In this document: positions 41,927 to 50,114 of the stretch, piece after piece
Layout of the letters: each line of letters starts with the position of its first letter
How positions within the stretch are numbered: the stretch's first letter is position 1
Source of the DNA: Anaerofilum faecale
Lineage (GTDB): Bacteria > Bacillota > Clostridia > Oscillospirales > Ruminococcaceae
Direction of reading: 5' to 3'
Length of the DNA: 64,000 bases
Assembly: GCA_019114265.1 (NCBI GenBank)
Contig: DXFV01000036.1
Span: forward strand, 1 to 64,000
Made by a program: the position numbers and the translations under genes
The notes under the pieces: model-generated
Databases searched by the model: none
Seen by the model: only the letters and a program-made list of their open reading frames with translations
What the model was told of the DNA's origin: nothing

Positions 41927-43297
41927 ATGCCCGTGAAAAAGAATCAGATCCTCGAGCTGGAGATCGAGTCGCTCTCCAGCGACGGCAGCGGCGTGGGACG
42001 CTGGGACGGCCAGGCCATCTTTGTTCCGATGACCGCCCCCGGCGACCGCGTGCGGGTGCGCGTTGTGCGGCCGCTGAAGCAGTATGCGTTCGGCATCGTG
42101 GAGGAGATCCTCTCCCCCTCTCCCGCCCGCATCCCGGTGGACTGCGCGGTCTACCGCCCCTGCGGGGGCTGCCAACTGCGGCACATCCGCTATGCCGACG
42201 AGCTGGCCGCCAAGCAGCGGATGGTGGAGGAGACCTTCCGGCGGCTGGGCGGGCTGGAACTGCCGGTGCGGCCGATCCTGCCCTCGCCGCTGGAAAACGA
42301 GTACCGCAACAAGGTGCAGTTTCCGGTGCAGGCCGGGCCGGACGGCAAGGCGCAGATCGGCTTTTTTGCCCCGCGCAGCCACCGTCTGGTGCCCTGTGAC
42401 AGCTGCCGTTTGCAGCCGCAGGAGCTGAACGACATCGCGCGGCGCTGCGCCGCCCTGCTGGACGAGCTGGGCATCCCCTGCTACGACGAGGCCTCCCACA
42501 CCGGTCTTGTGCGCCACCTGTATCTGCGGCGCGGCTGGCACAGCGGCGAGGTGCTGCTGTGCATCGTGGTGAACGGGCACCGTCTGCCCGGCTGGCAGGC
42601 GCTGTGCCGTACTCTGTGCGCCGAATTCCCCGCCATCGCGTCGATCGTGCTGAACGTGAACACCAGGCGGACCAACGTCATCACCGGCCGCGAATGCATC
42701 CCGCTGGTGGGTGACGGGTTCATCCGGGACACGATGTGCGGCGTGCCGGTGCGGCTGGGCCCGCTGAGCTTTTACCAGGTGAATACCCCGGCCGCCGAAC
42801 AGCTCTACCGCGCCGCCCGCGAGGCGGCCGCGCTGCAGCCGGGCGACACCCTGCTGGACCTGTACTGCGGCATGGGCACCATCGGCCTTTCGATGGCGTC
42901 CGACTGCTCGGCGCTGGTGGGCGTGGAGGTGGTGGAGGAGGCGGTGGAGAGCGCCCGCCGCAACGCCGCCGAAATGGGGCTGGACAACGCGCGCTTCCTC
43001 TGTGCCGACGCAGGGCAGGCCGCTTCCCAGCTGGTCCAGGAGGGACTGCGCCCCGACGTGATCGTGCTGGACCCTCCCCGCAAGGGCTGCGACGAGGCCA
43101 CCCTGGACGCGGTGGCACAGATGTCGCCCCGGCGGGTGGTGATGATCAGCTGCAACCCGGCCACCGCTGCCCGCGACACAAAGCTGCTGGCAGAGCGCGG
43201 ATTCGTTCCCCGGTGGGTGCAGCCGGCCGACCTGTTCCCCCGCACACGCCACTGCGAAGCCATCGTTCTGTTCGACCGGGCCGCCGGCTCCCGCTGA
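41927..43297 (+). CDS. rlmD: 23S rRNA (uracil-5-)-methyltransferase, RlmD/RumA type
   Basis: This 456-residue SAM enzyme has an N-terminal TRAM domain (ILELEIESLSSDGSGVGRWD), the Fe-S cysteine set (CAVYRPCGGCQLRHI, later CDSCRL), and a C-terminal Rossmann methyltransferase (LLDLYCGMGTIGLSMAS, VLDPPRKGC, and catalytic Cys in MISCNPATAARD). The ATG at 41927 with AAAGGAG is preferred to the one at 41903 that overlaps the previous gene. Confidence 0.93.
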   Translation: MPVKKNQILELEIESLSSDGSGVGRWDGQAIFVPMTAPGDRVRVRVVRPLKQYAFGIVEEILSPSPARIPVDCAVYRPCGGCQLRHIRYADELAAKQRMVEETFRRLGGLELPVRPILPSPLENEYRNKVQFPVQAGPDGKAQIGFFAPRSHRLVPCDSCRLQPQELNDIARRCAALLDELGIPCYDEASHTGLVRHLYLRRGWHSGEVLLCIVVNGHRLPGWQALCRTLCAEFPAIASIVLNVNTRRTNVITGRECIPLVGDGFIRDTMCGVPVRLGPLSFYQVNTPAAEQLYRAAREAAALQPGDTLLDLYCGMGTIGLSMASDCSALVGVEVVEEAVESARRNAAEMGLDNARFLCADAGQAASQLVQEGLRPDVIVLDPPRKGCDEATLDAVAQMSPRRVVMISCNPATAARDTKLLAERGFVPRWVQPADLFPRTRHCEAIVLFDRAAGSR

Positions 43298-43310
43298 CAG
43301 GCACGGGAAA

Positions 43311-43401
43311 CCGACGGACTCCCCCTCATCAGTCGCCTGCGGCGACAGCTCCCCCCCCCAAGGGGGAAGCCTTTGGTGGAAGCCGGCGGTGCTGCGCCCC
43401 C
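43311..43401 (+). repeat. Dispersed hairpin repeat, copy C
   Basis: CCCTCATC, hairpin 1 GTCGCC-TGC-GGCGAC (43332-43346), a partly mismatched hairpin 2 (GCTCCCCCCCC, AAGGGGGAAGC), then TTTGGTGGAAGCCGGCGGTGC. It fills most of the gap between rlmD and the next gene. Confidence 0.85.
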
Positions 43402-43465
43402 ATGGCACAATCATAGTAAAATGCCGCCGGGCAAACGGCGGCATCGGAAAGGAAGACAAACGGAT

Positions 43466-44263
43466 ATGGAGAAAAAACGACTGGGCATCCTTGGATGCGG
43501 ATACCTCGGCGGCATCGTGGCCGACGCCTGGAAGCAGGGGCTGCTGGAGGACTATGACCTGGTGGGCGTGACCAGCCGCACCCCGGCGTCGGCACAGGCG
43601 CTGGCCGAGCGGGTGGGATGCGCCGCCTGCGGCAGCGTTGCCGAGCTGCTGGACAAAAAGCCCGCCATCGTGGTGGAGACCGCCGGCGGCCCCGCCGTGC
43701 GCGCGGCCGCACTGGAGGTGCTGGAGGGAGGCGCGGACCTGGCGGTGATCTCGATCGGCGCCTTTGCCGACAGCGAATTTCTGGCGCAGGTGCGCGAAAC
43801 CGCCCGCTGCTGCGGGCGCAAGGTGTATCTGGCGTCGGGCGCTGTGGGCGGATTCGACGTGCTGTCCACCGTGGCGCTGATGGCGCAGGCAGCCGGGGAG
43901 ACGCCCGCCGTCACCTTCCACACCCGCAAAGGCCCCCGCTCGCTGGAGGGGACGCCGGTCTACCGCCCCGAAATGGCCGACACCGAGACCGAGGCCTTCT
44001 GCGGCACCGCCTCGGAGGCCATCGCGCTGCTGCCCACCCGTGTGAACGTGGCGGTGGCCGCTTCGCTGGCTGCGGCCGGGCCGGACAACACCCGGATGCG
44101 GATCACCAGCGTGCCCGGCTTTGTGGGCGACGACCACTGCATCACTGCCGAGGCCGCCGGTGTGAAGGCGGTGGTGGACATCTATTCCGACAAAAGCGCC
44201 ATCGCCGGCTGGAGCCTGGTGGCGCTGCTGCGCAACATCGCCTCCCCCATCGAGCTGCACTGA
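43466..44263 (+). CDS. L-aspartate dehydrogenase family protein (DUF108)
   Basis: This 265-residue NAD(P) oxidoreductase-like protein begins LGILGCGYLGGIVADAW, a Rossmann loop, and has VVETAGGPAVRAAAL, LASGAVGGFDVLSTV, VNVAVAASLAAAGPDNTRMR and the C-terminal aspartate dehydrogenase part. Members (NadX-like) convert aspartate to iminoaspartate for NAD synthesis or act on related substrates. No nadA or nadC is next to it, so the role here is uncertain. GGAAAGGAA lies upstream of the ATG. Confidence 0.85.
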   Translation: MEKKRLGILGCGYLGGIVADAWKQGLLEDYDLVGVTSRTPASAQALAERVGCAACGSVAELLDKKPAIVVETAGGPAVRAAALEVLEGGADLAVISIGAFADSEFLAQVRETARCCGRKVYLASGAVGGFDVLSTVALMAQAAGETPAVTFHTRKGPRSLEGTPVYRPEMADTETEAFCGTASEAIALLPTRVNVAVAASLAAAGPDNTRMRITSVPGFVGDDHCITAEAAGVKAVVDIYSDKSAIAGWSLVALLRNIASPIELH

Positions 44264-44277
44264 CCTCTCAAACAACA

Positions 44278-44317
44278 GAACAGCCGCCGAACGCATGCGC
44301 ACGGCGGCTGTTTTTAT
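44278..44317. terminator. Bidirectional terminator
   Basis: ACAGCCGCCG (44280-44289) pairs with CGGCGGCTGT (44302-44311), with T on the plus-strand exit and an AAC-rich minus-strand side. It serves two convergent genes. Confidence 0.85.
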
Positions 44318-44829
44318 TTCGTTTCCGGGAAGCCCGGCTGCGGAAAACGGGCGGCAAGCCAGGCGTCCGCCTCGCGGCGGCTGTGAAAGGTGTGGATCTC
44401 CTTGTGGGCATAGCGGCCCAGCAGCTCCCGGATGTCCGGCAGCTGGGTTTTGGGGAATTCCTCGATCCACTGTTTGAATTCCGGGTCGAACTCGGTCTCC
44501 ACCCAGGGCATGTCCTCCCGCTTTGTGCCGATGCGCTCCTGTGCGCCCGCCAGGCAGAGCGGCAGCGGATAGTCGAGGAAAAACACCGTGTCGCAGGCCT
44601 GCAGGCGCATCTCCAGCGTGCGCTGGTAGTTGCCGTCGATGATCCAGCGGTCGGTGGCCAGAATGGCCGACAGGGCGGCGTCGAACGCCTGCCGGGACAC
44701 ATTGGTGCGGTCGGGGCGATGCCACAGCATATCCAGATAGTACAGCGGCAGACCGGTGTGCGCGCGCAGCTTGCGCGCAAAGGTGCTTTTGCCCGCGCCG
44801 GGGCATCCGATGACGATCGCTCTCTGCAT
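44314..44829 (-). CDS. P-loop kinase, FlaR/adenylate-kinase-like (DNA topology modulation protein)
   Basis: This 171-residue protein has Walker A IVIGCPGAGKSTFARKL at the N terminus, PLYYLDMLWHRPD, RWIIDGNYQRTLEMRL and FFLDYPLPLCL. The pattern matches proteins annotated as topology modulation protein FlaR, which look like small nucleotide or shikimate-type kinases of unclear substrate. The ATG at 44829 follows GGAGGA. A longer frame through the upstream tRNA is an artefact. The gene is 59 bases downstream of tRNA-Thr on the same strand. Confidence 0.85.
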   Translation of the reverse strand: MQRAIVIGCPGAGKSTFARKLRAHTGLPLYYLDMLWHRPDRTNVSRQAFDAALSAILATDRWIIDGNYQRTLEMRLQACDTVFFLDYPLPLCLAGAQERIGTKREDMPWVETEFDPEFKQWIEEFPKTQLPDIRELLGRYAHKEIHTFHSRREADAWLAARFPQPGFPETK

Positions 44830-44888
44830 CGCCCTGTCCTCCTCTTGCACAGCAAAAACTCCCGAATGTGTGGAACACCCGGGAGTTC

Positions 44889-44964
44889 TGGAGCTGCTAA
44901 TGCGATTCGAACGCACGACCTCATCCTTACCAAGGATGTGCTCTGCCTGCTGAGCTATAGCAGC
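44889..44964 (-). tRNA. tRNA-Thr (GGT), CCA encoded
   Basis: On the minus strand the acceptor arms GCTGCTA (44958-44964) and TAGCAGC (44893-44899) pair. The anticodon arm is CATCC-TTGGTAA-GGATG, giving anticodon GGT for threonine. The T arm is GTGCG-TTCGAAT-CGCAT. Discriminator T is followed by encoded CCA (44889-44891). Confidence 0.95.
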
Positions 44965-44998
44965 ATTTTTTGTTTCCCGCCGTTTGGCGACGATGTAT

Positions 44999-45027
44999 AT
45001 TATACCTGCTTTGTCTTCAAAAGTCAA
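44999..45027 (-). promoter_or_regulatory. tRNA-Thr promoter
   Basis: TTGACT (45022-45027) and TATAAT (44999-45004) are 17 bases apart on the minus strand, about 35 bases before the tRNA. Confidence 0.8.
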
Positions 45028-45098
45028 CAGTTTTTTTCATTTTGGAAAGATAAAAAACAGGCCCGGCCGGCGGAACGAATGGCCGGCCGGGCGCTTTG

Positions 45099-45506
45099 TC
45101 AATCTCCGCAGTGGCCGCCGCAGCTGTGGCCGCCCTCGTGATGGGCGCAGTCGTGGCCTTCGCCGTGCGCGTGATGGGCGCACACGGTGTTGGGGTCGTA
45201 CTGCAGGCTGCCCGCCAGCAGGGCCTCCACCGCCTGGTCGGCACTGCCCTGTGCGCCGGGATACAGCTGGATGCCGGCCTGTGCCAGCGCGGTGCGCGCG
45301 CCGCCGCCGATACCACCGCAGATCAGGGTGTCCACCCCGCCCTGGGCCAGCAGACCGGCCAGTGCGCCGTGGCCGCTCTCGCCGGTGCTGACGACCTGGC
45401 TGGAGACCACCTTGCCGTTTTCCACATCGTATACCTTAAACTGTTTGGAATGGCCGAAGTGCTGGAACACCAGGCCGTTTTCATAGGTGACTGCAATGCG
45501 TTTCAT
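45099..45506 (-). CDS. NifX/NifB-type (dinitrogenase iron-molybdenum cofactor domain) protein
   Basis: This 135-residue protein has KRIAVTYENGLVFQHFGHSKQFKVYDV and GVDTLICGGIGGGARTALAQAGI. This is the small metal-cluster-binding fold of the NifX/NafY/FdxN group, common in anaerobes without nitrogenase. A His/Cys-rich tail (HHAHGEGHDCAHHEGGHSC) suggests metal binding. It overlaps the DUF134 gene by four bases. Confidence 0.9.
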   Translation of the reverse strand: MKRIAVTYENGLVFQHFGHSKQFKVYDVENGKVVSSQVVSTGESGHGALAGLLAQGGVDTLICGGIGGGARTALAQAGIQLYPGAQGSADQAVEALLAGSLQYDPNTVCAHHAHGEGHDCAHHEGGHSCGGHCGD

Positions 45507-45856
45507 TGGGAATCCTCCTTCTTTTTGTGGCAGCAGCCGCACCGGCGGCCACCGCAGGGATGGGCCGTGCAAAGGGTGTATTCCCCGCCCTCGATGAGGA
45601 TCGAGCGCCCGTGCACCAGCGCCTGCGCCAGGATGCGCCGGGCGGCGTTGTAGTCGGCCTGCACGGTGGTGCGCGCCACGCCCATCTGTCGGGCGCATTC
45701 CTCCTGGGTGTAGCCCTCCAGGTCCATCAGACGCAGCATCTCGTACTGGTCCACCGTCAGCACCAGCGGTTCCTGCTGGCTCGTCTGTCCCTGCGGCACA
45801 AACACCCGCACCCGGGGCATGCCGCACACACGGCGGCATTTGCGCGGACGAGGCAT
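45503..45856 (-). CDS. DUF134 DNA-binding protein
   Basis: This 117-residue protein starts MPRPRKCRRVCGMP, typical of DUF134, has a sigma-70 region-4-like helix-turn-helix (MLRLMDLEGYTQEECARQMG then ARTTVQADYNAARRIL), and a Cys-rich C terminus (HPCGGRRCGCCHKKK). It is coupled (ATGA) to the NifX-like gene. It probably regulates that small operon, with metal or Fe-S signals as possible effectors. Confidence 0.9.
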   Translation of the reverse strand: MPRPRKCRRVCGMPRVRVFVPQGQTSQQEPLVLTVDQYEMLRLMDLEGYTQEECARQMGVARTTVQADYNAARRILAQALVHGRSILIEGGEYTLCTAHPCGGRRCGCCHKKKEDSQ

Positions 45857-45881
45857 GGGAATCCCTCCTTTGTTTCTGGCT

Positions 45882-45919
45882 TATGCCAATAATATATCGC
45901 TGTTTTTGGCATATGTCAA
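45882..45919 (-). promoter_or_regulatory. Promoter with inverted repeat for the DUF134 operon
   Basis: TTGACA (45914-45919) and TATATT (45891-45896) are 17 bases apart on the minus strand. TATGCCA (45882-45888) and TGGCATA (45907-45913) form an inverted repeat that brackets the -10 box, a likely operator. Confidence 0.75.
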
Positions 45920-45961
45920 GTATCAATCCGAAACTTCCGGCACGATTTTACACAGACAGGA

Positions 45962-45990
45962 TTGCCGGACCGGCTTTCATCCGCTACAAT
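45962..45990 (+). promoter_or_regulatory. Promoter of the HAD hydrolase gene
   Basis: TTGCCG (45962-45967) and TACAAT (45985-45990) are 17 bases apart, 30 bases before the ATG. Confidence 0.6.
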
Positions 45991-46020
45991 AGAGAGGATC
46001 AATGACAAGGAAAGGACGGA

Positions 46021-46686
46021 ATGCAAATGATCCGCGGCGTTATTTTTGATATGGACGGCCTGATGTTCGACACCGAGCGGCTGTGGGACACGGTGTGGGA
46101 ACCGCTGTGCCGGGAGATGGGCTTTGCGATGCCCGAGGACTCGGAGACCTTCTTTGCCTCCGGCCGGGGGCTGGCCGGCGAGGCGCTGCACGCGCACATC
46201 CTGCGCTATTTCCCCGCAGCCGACCCGGAACAGATGGTGAGGGAGGCACAGCGGCTGGCAGGCGAGCGGTTCGCACAGGGCGTTCCCTGCAAGCCGGGGC
46301 TGCGGGAACTGCTGGACACGCTGGCCCGGCACGGGCTTCCCTGCATCGTGGCCAGCTCCAGCCCGCGCGAGCTGATCCTGCAAAACCTGAACAGCACCGG
46401 CACCGCCCGCTACTTTGCGGACGTGGCGTGCGGCAGCGACGTGGCGCACAGCAAGCCTGCGCCGGATATTTTCCAGCTGGCCGCCCGGCGCATCGGGGTG
46501 AACATCCGCGAGTGCCTGGTGCTGGAGGACAGCTTCAACGGTGTGCGCGCCGGCCATGCCGCCGGGGCCGTGACGGTGATGGTGCCCGATCTGGCCCAGC
46601 CCACCGAGGAGATCCGCCGCCTGTACACCCGCTGCTGCCGCGACCTGTTCGAGGTGCGCGAACTGCTGCTGGCCGGCGAACTGTAA
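46021..46686 (+). CDS. HAD hydrolase, beta-phosphoglucomutase-like
   Basis: This 221-residue protein has motif I GVIFDMDGLMFDTERLWD (two Asp), motif II VASSSPREL, motif III lysine in HSKPAPDIF and motif IV VLEDSFNGVRAG. The helical cap between residues 18 and 90 is of the phosphoglucomutase/phosphatase type. Likely a sugar-phosphate phosphatase; substrate not readable. Confidence 0.9.
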   Translation: MQMIRGVIFDMDGLMFDTERLWDTVWEPLCREMGFAMPEDSETFFASGRGLAGEALHAHILRYFPAADPEQMVREAQRLAGERFAQGVPCKPGLRELLDTLARHGLPCIVASSSPRELILQNLNSTGTARYFADVACGSDVAHSKPAPDIFQLAARRIGVNIRECLVLEDSFNGVRAGHAAGAVTVMVPDLAQPTEEIRRLYTRCCRDLFEVRELLLAGEL

Positions 46687-46726
46687 GCCCCCCTGCGGCG
46701 GCGCGCAAAGCCCCGCTCTCCCACGC

Positions 46727-46761
46727 AAAACGGCCCGAGGGAATTTCCCCCGGGCCGTTTG
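46727..46761. terminator. Bidirectional terminator
   Basis: AAACGGCCCG (46728-46737) pairs with CGGGCCGTTT (46751-46760), between two convergent genes. Confidence 0.8.
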
Positions 46762-46785
46762 TCTGCCTGCACAAAGGCGCAGCGC

Positions 46786-47445
46786 TCACATGATGGTCTG
46801 GTCGTTGATGACCACGCCGAACGAAAGGCCAAAGAAGTTCGCCGCGCGGCGGCACAGCAGCATCCGCTCCATGAAGATCTCGAAGTATTCCAGGATCGGG
46901 CAGATACCGGTGTCCAGCACCAGGCGCAGGGTGAAGGTCTTTTTCTCCCGGTCCAGCTCGGTGTGGGCCTCCTCCACCGCATAGTTCACGCGGTCGTGGA
47001 TGTCGGCGCCGATGTCGGCGCTGCTGCGCACACGGGTGCGGCGCACGTCGGTCTTGTCGGCCAGGATGAGCGCCGCCGCCACCTCGTTCACCGGGAAGGC
47101 GGTGCCCTCGTCGTGGTTGCCGATCGCCGTGACCACCGTGGCCACCTCCGCCGGCTCCATCCCCATCTTGTCCAGAATGCGGAAGGCCATCACGGCGCCG
47201 CTCTGGGCGTGGTCGATGCGGTTGATGACGTTGCCGATGTCGTGCATATACCCCGCGATGGCGGCCAGCTCGCAGGTGCGTGCGGGATACTCCAGCTGGC
47301 GCAGCAGACCGGCGGCCGTGTGGGCGCAGCGGGTGACGTGCGCAAAGGAATGCTCGGTGTAGCCCAGCGCCTCCAGCGAGGCGTCGGCCTGGCGGATGTA
47401 GGTGTTGATCTCGTCGCTGTGGCGGATGTCGTCGTATTTGATCAT
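46786..47445 (-). CDS. HD domain phosphohydrolase
   Basis: This 219-residue protein has the HD-type metal ligands: H in SFAHVTRCAHTAAG, HD in IAGYMHDIGNVI, H in AIGNHDEGTAFP and D in LILADKTDVRRTR. The substrate may be a nucleotide or a second messenger. The ATG at 47445 has AAGGAGGG upstream. It follows lysA on the same strand by about 70 bases and may share its transcript. Confidence 0.9.
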   Translation of the reverse strand: MIKYDDIRHSDEINTYIRQADASLEALGYTEHSFAHVTRCAHTAAGLLRQLEYPARTCELAAIAGYMHDIGNVINRIDHAQSGAVMAFRILDKMGMEPAEVATVVTAIGNHDEGTAFPVNEVAAALILADKTDVRRTRVRSSADIGADIHDRVNYAVEEAHTELDREKKTFTLRLVLDTGICPILEYFEIFMERMLLCRRAANFFGLSFGVVINDQTIM

Positions 47446-47517
47446 CGCGGTCCCTCCTTTTCTCTGGCTGCAAGGCCCTGCAAAAAGCGCCCGGGACAAC
47501 ACCGCGGGCGCAGAATC

Positions 47518-48777
47518 TCACTTGGCAAAGAACGGGCTGAAATCAAAGGTGGCAAAGTAATCCTCCGGCGTTTCGGCGCGGCGGATCAGCTGGTGGGTGC
47601 CGTCCTCTTTCAGCAGCACCTCGGCGCTGCGCAGCTTGCCGTTGTAGTTGTAGCCCATCGAAAAGCCGTGGGCGCCGGTGTCGTGGATGGCCACGATGTC
47701 CCCGATCTCGGTGGCGGGCAGCATGCGGTCGATCGCAAACTTGTCGTTGTTCTCGCACAGGCCGCCGGTGACGTCGTAGCGATGGTCGCAGGGGGCGTCC
47801 TCCTTGCCCAGCACCGTGATGTGGTGATAGGCGCCGTACATCGCCGGACGCATCAGGTTGGCGGCGCAGGCGTCCAGCCCCACATACTCTTTGTAGATAT
47901 GCTTCTGGTGCAGCACGGTGGCGATCAAGTGGCCGTAGGGGGCCAGCATGAACCGGCCCAGCTCGGTGTAGATGGCCACATCGCCCAGCCCGGCCGGAAC
48001 CATCACCTCTTCAAACGCCTGGCGGACCCCCTCGCCCACCGCCATGATGTCGGTGGCCTGCTGGTCGGGACGGTAGGGCACGCCCACGCCGCCGGACAGG
48101 TTCACAAACGCCACCTCGGCGCCGGTCTCCCGGTGCAGCTCCACCGCCAGCTCGAACAGGATCCGCGCCAGCTTGGGATAGTACTCGTTGGCCACCGTGT
48201 TGCTGGCCAGGAACGCATGGATGCCAAACTGCTTGGCGCCCTTCCGCATCAGGATGCGCCAGGCGTCCTTCATCTGCTGCTTGGTCATGCCGTATTTGGC
48301 CTCGCCCGGGGTGTCCATGATGGCGTTGTTCAGCGCGAACTCGCCGCCCGGATTGTAGCGGCAGCAGATGGTCTCGGGAATCCCCGCCACCCGCTCGAGA
48401 AACTCCACATGGGTGAAGTCGTCCAGATTGATGATCGCGCCCATGTCGTAGGCCTTCTTCATATCCTCGGCCGGGGTGACGTTGGACGAGAACATGATGT
48501 CGTGCCCGGTGATGCCGCAGGCTTCGCACAGCATCAGCTCGGTGTAGCTGGAACAATCCATCCCGCAGCCCTCCTGCTGCAGGATCTGCATCAGGTAGGG
48601 GTTGGGGGTGGCCTTTACGGCAAAGTATTCCCGGAAGCCCTTGTTCCATGCAAAGGCCTTTTGCAGGCGGCGGGCATTTTCCCGGATGCCTTTTTCGTCA
48701 TAAATGTGGAACGGGGTGGGCACATCCTCGATGATGCGCTGGGCCTGTTCCAGCGTGATAAACGGTCTCTTTTCCAT
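47518..48777 (-). CDS. lysA: Diaminopimelate decarboxylase
   Basis: This 419-residue PLP enzyme makes lysine from meso-diaminopimelate. It shows TPFHIYDEKGIRENARRL, the PLP lysine at about residue 55 (YFAVKATPNP), GMDCSSYTELMLC, FVNLSGGVGVPY, ELGRFMLAPYG and the C-terminal DTGAHGFSMGYNYNG. It is of the clostridial type with a slightly modified glycine loop. GGAGGG lies upstream of the ATG. No lysine riboswitch is seen in the short leader. Confidence 0.9.
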   Translation of the reverse strand: MEKRPFITLEQAQRIIEDVPTPFHIYDEKGIRENARRLQKAFAWNKGFREYFAVKATPNPYLMQILQQEGCGMDCSSYTELMLCEACGITGHDIMFSSNVTPAEDMKKAYDMGAIINLDDFTHVEFLERVAGIPETICCRYNPGGEFALNNAIMDTPGEAKYGMTKQQMKDAWRILMRKGAKQFGIHAFLASNTVANEYYPKLARILFELAVELHRETGAEVAFVNLSGGVGVPYRPDQQATDIMAVGEGVRQAFEEVMVPAGLGDVAIYTELGRFMLAPYGHLIATVLHQKHIYKEYVGLDACAANLMRPAMYGAYHHITVLGKEDAPCDHRYDVTGGLCENNDKFAIDRMLPATEIGDIVAIHDTGAHGFSMGYNYNGKLRSAEVLLKEDGTHQLIRRAETPEDYFATFDFSPFFAK

Positions 48778-48824
48778 CTCGCTTTCCCTCCTTGCCGCGC
48801 GCGAACCGGCGCGGTATACACTCT

Positions 48825-48897
48825 ATTATAGCGAATATGCCCGGTATCACGCAACCGTTTTGGGAGATTTTACACCGCAAAGCGGATGTGGTATGAT
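48825..48897. promoter_or_regulatory. Divergent promoters between lysA and the GNAT gene
   Basis: Minus strand: TTGCGT (48849-48854) and TATAAT (48825-48830), 18 bases apart, for lysA. Plus strand: TTTACA (48869-48874) and TATGAT (48892-48897), 17 bases apart, for the acetyltransferase. Confidence 0.65.
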
Positions 48898-48928
48898 ACA
48901 AGCATCCAGATACCGAGGAGGACTCACC

Positions 48929-49477
48929 ATGCAGCTGAACATCCGGCCCGCACGTCCGGCTGAACTGGAGGACGTGGCGCGGCTGTACGACGAACTGAAC
49001 GACCACCTGGCCGCCGGCACCAATTTCCCCGGCTGGCAGAAGGGCGTATACCCCACCCTCGACACCGCCCGCGCCGGACTGGCCGAGGGAGCGCTGTACC
49101 TGGCCTTCTGCGGGGACGAGCTGGCCGGCGCCGCTGTGCTGAACCAGACCCAGCCCTCCGCCTACCGCACCGCCTGCTGGCATATCCCGGCCAGCCGCCG
49201 CGAGGTGCTGGCGGTGCACACGCTGGCCGTGCATCCCCGCTGGATGGGGCGCGGCGTGGCCCGCGAGCTGCTGGAATACGCCGAACGGCTGGCCGCCCGC
49301 AAGGGGGCAAAGGCGATCCGGCTGGACACCTTCCAGAACAATCTGCCGGCCATCGCTCTGTATCGCTCCTGCGGGTTTGCGCTGGCGGGAAAGGTGGACC
49401 TGGGATATGCCGACAGCGGGCGGCCGTGGTTTTTCTGCTTTGAAAAGGCGGTGCAGGCGGACGGGGCGAACGAATAG
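48929..49477 (+). CDS. GNAT family N-acetyltransferase
   Basis: This 182-residue protein has MQLNIRPARPAELEDVARLY, then VLAVHTLAVHPRWMGRGVARELLEYAE (acetyl-CoA loop R-W-M-G-R-G-V-A) and NNLPAIALYRSCGFA. GGAGGA lies seven bases before the ATG. Substrate not readable. Confidence 0.9.
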   Translation: MQLNIRPARPAELEDVARLYDELNDHLAAGTNFPGWQKGVYPTLDTARAGLAEGALYLAFCGDELAGAAVLNQTQPSAYRTACWHIPASRREVLAVHTLAVHPRWMGRGVARELLEYAERLAARKGAKAIRLDTFQNNLPAIALYRSCGFALAGKVDLGYADSGRPWFFCFEKAVQADGANE

Positions 49478-49597
49478 CCGACCGTTTTCGGGGCATGCTG
49501 GAACAGAAGGGAGCTGTTCTTTCCCTTCAAACCGGCAGGCCGCCGCCGCAAGAGCGGCCGCCGGCGCGGACCGCCGCGCCGCCATACGGAGGAAACT

Positions 49598-49792
49598 ATG
49601 GAACTGTTTCCCATCTGGATGTCGGGCAACGGGACGATCGGCGGAATCGTGCTGCCGTCCGCCTCGCACGATACAGGCGACCATGCCCTGCTGGCACGCT
49701 TGCCCGAGGAAGAACAGATCGCATTGCTGGACGGATGCACCGACAGCGAGGAGCTGCACCGACGGCTGGAAGGCCTGCGGCTGCGGCAATGA
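49598..49792 (+). CDS. Small protein of unknown function
   Basis: This 64-residue frame (MELFPIWMSGNGTIGG, LARLPEEEQIALLDGC) has a near-ideal GGAGGAAACT before the ATG and a terminator just after its stop. It may share the promoter of the acetyltransferase gene, 120 bases upstream. No family recognised; it could be a real small protein or a chance frame. Confidence 0.5.
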   Translation: MELFPIWMSGNGTIGGIVLPSASHDTGDHALLARLPEEEQIALLDGCTDSEELHRRLEGLRLRQ

Positions 49793-49796
49793 CAGA

Positions 49797-49834
49797 CAAA
49801 CAGCCGGAAAGCCTTTGCGTTTTCCGGCTGTTTG
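49797..49834 (+). terminator. Intrinsic terminator
   Basis: CAAACAGCCGGAAA (49797-49810) pairs with TTTCCGGCTGTTTG (49821-49834). Confidence 0.85.
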
Positions 49835-49892
49835 CCTGTTTGTTCATAGGCCTTCCGATTGCGCGGGCAGAACCGCGTTCGCCCGGAAGATC

Positions 49893-49975
49893 GTGCGGAC
49901 CGGAAGATTTCCCCTCATCCGTCGCCTGCGGCGACAGCTTCCCCCCAGGGGGAAGCCTTTGGTGGGAACCGCCCC
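49893..49975 (+). repeat. Dispersed hairpin repeat, copy D
   Basis: GGACCGGAAGATTTCCCC, TCATCC, hairpin 1 GTCGCC-TGC-GGCGAC (49921-49935), hairpin 2 GCTTCCCCC/GGGGGAAGC, then TTTGGTGGGAACCGCC. The gap 49793-50114 contains this repeat between two terminators and no gene. Confidence 0.85.
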
Positions 49976-50001
49976 ATCGAACACCTCCCATTTTGCCACA
50001 C

Positions 50002-50035
50002 AAAAAAACAGGGGCGGCTTTGCAAAAGCCGCCCC
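50002..50035 (-). terminator. Intrinsic terminator of fucO
   Basis: GGGGCGGCTTTTGC and AAAGCCGCCCC form a near-perfect stem (50011-50035); on the minus strand it is followed by TGTTTTTTTG. A second weaker hairpin and an A/T tract lie at 50052-50100. Confidence 0.9.
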
Positions 50036-50114
50036 AGAGAAAGTTTTACTCGATTTTTTTCAAAAAATCGCGGATTCCAAAGGCGGAGCCTTTGGGCCTG
50101 CCGCAGGCACAGCC

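Noticed and set aside
41792..44878. Minus-strand frame of 1028 codons across several plus-strand genes
   Set aside because: It crosses rlmD, a repeat copy and the aspartate dehydrogenase-like gene, and has no recognisable domain.
44314..45027. Longer kinase frame running through the tRNA gene
   Set aside because: The upstream part is the tRNA-Thr and its promoter; a good ribosome site supports the ATG at 44829.
48778..48928. Lysine riboswitch before lysA
   Set aside because: The promoter lies too near the start codon; there is no room for the roughly 170-base aptamer.
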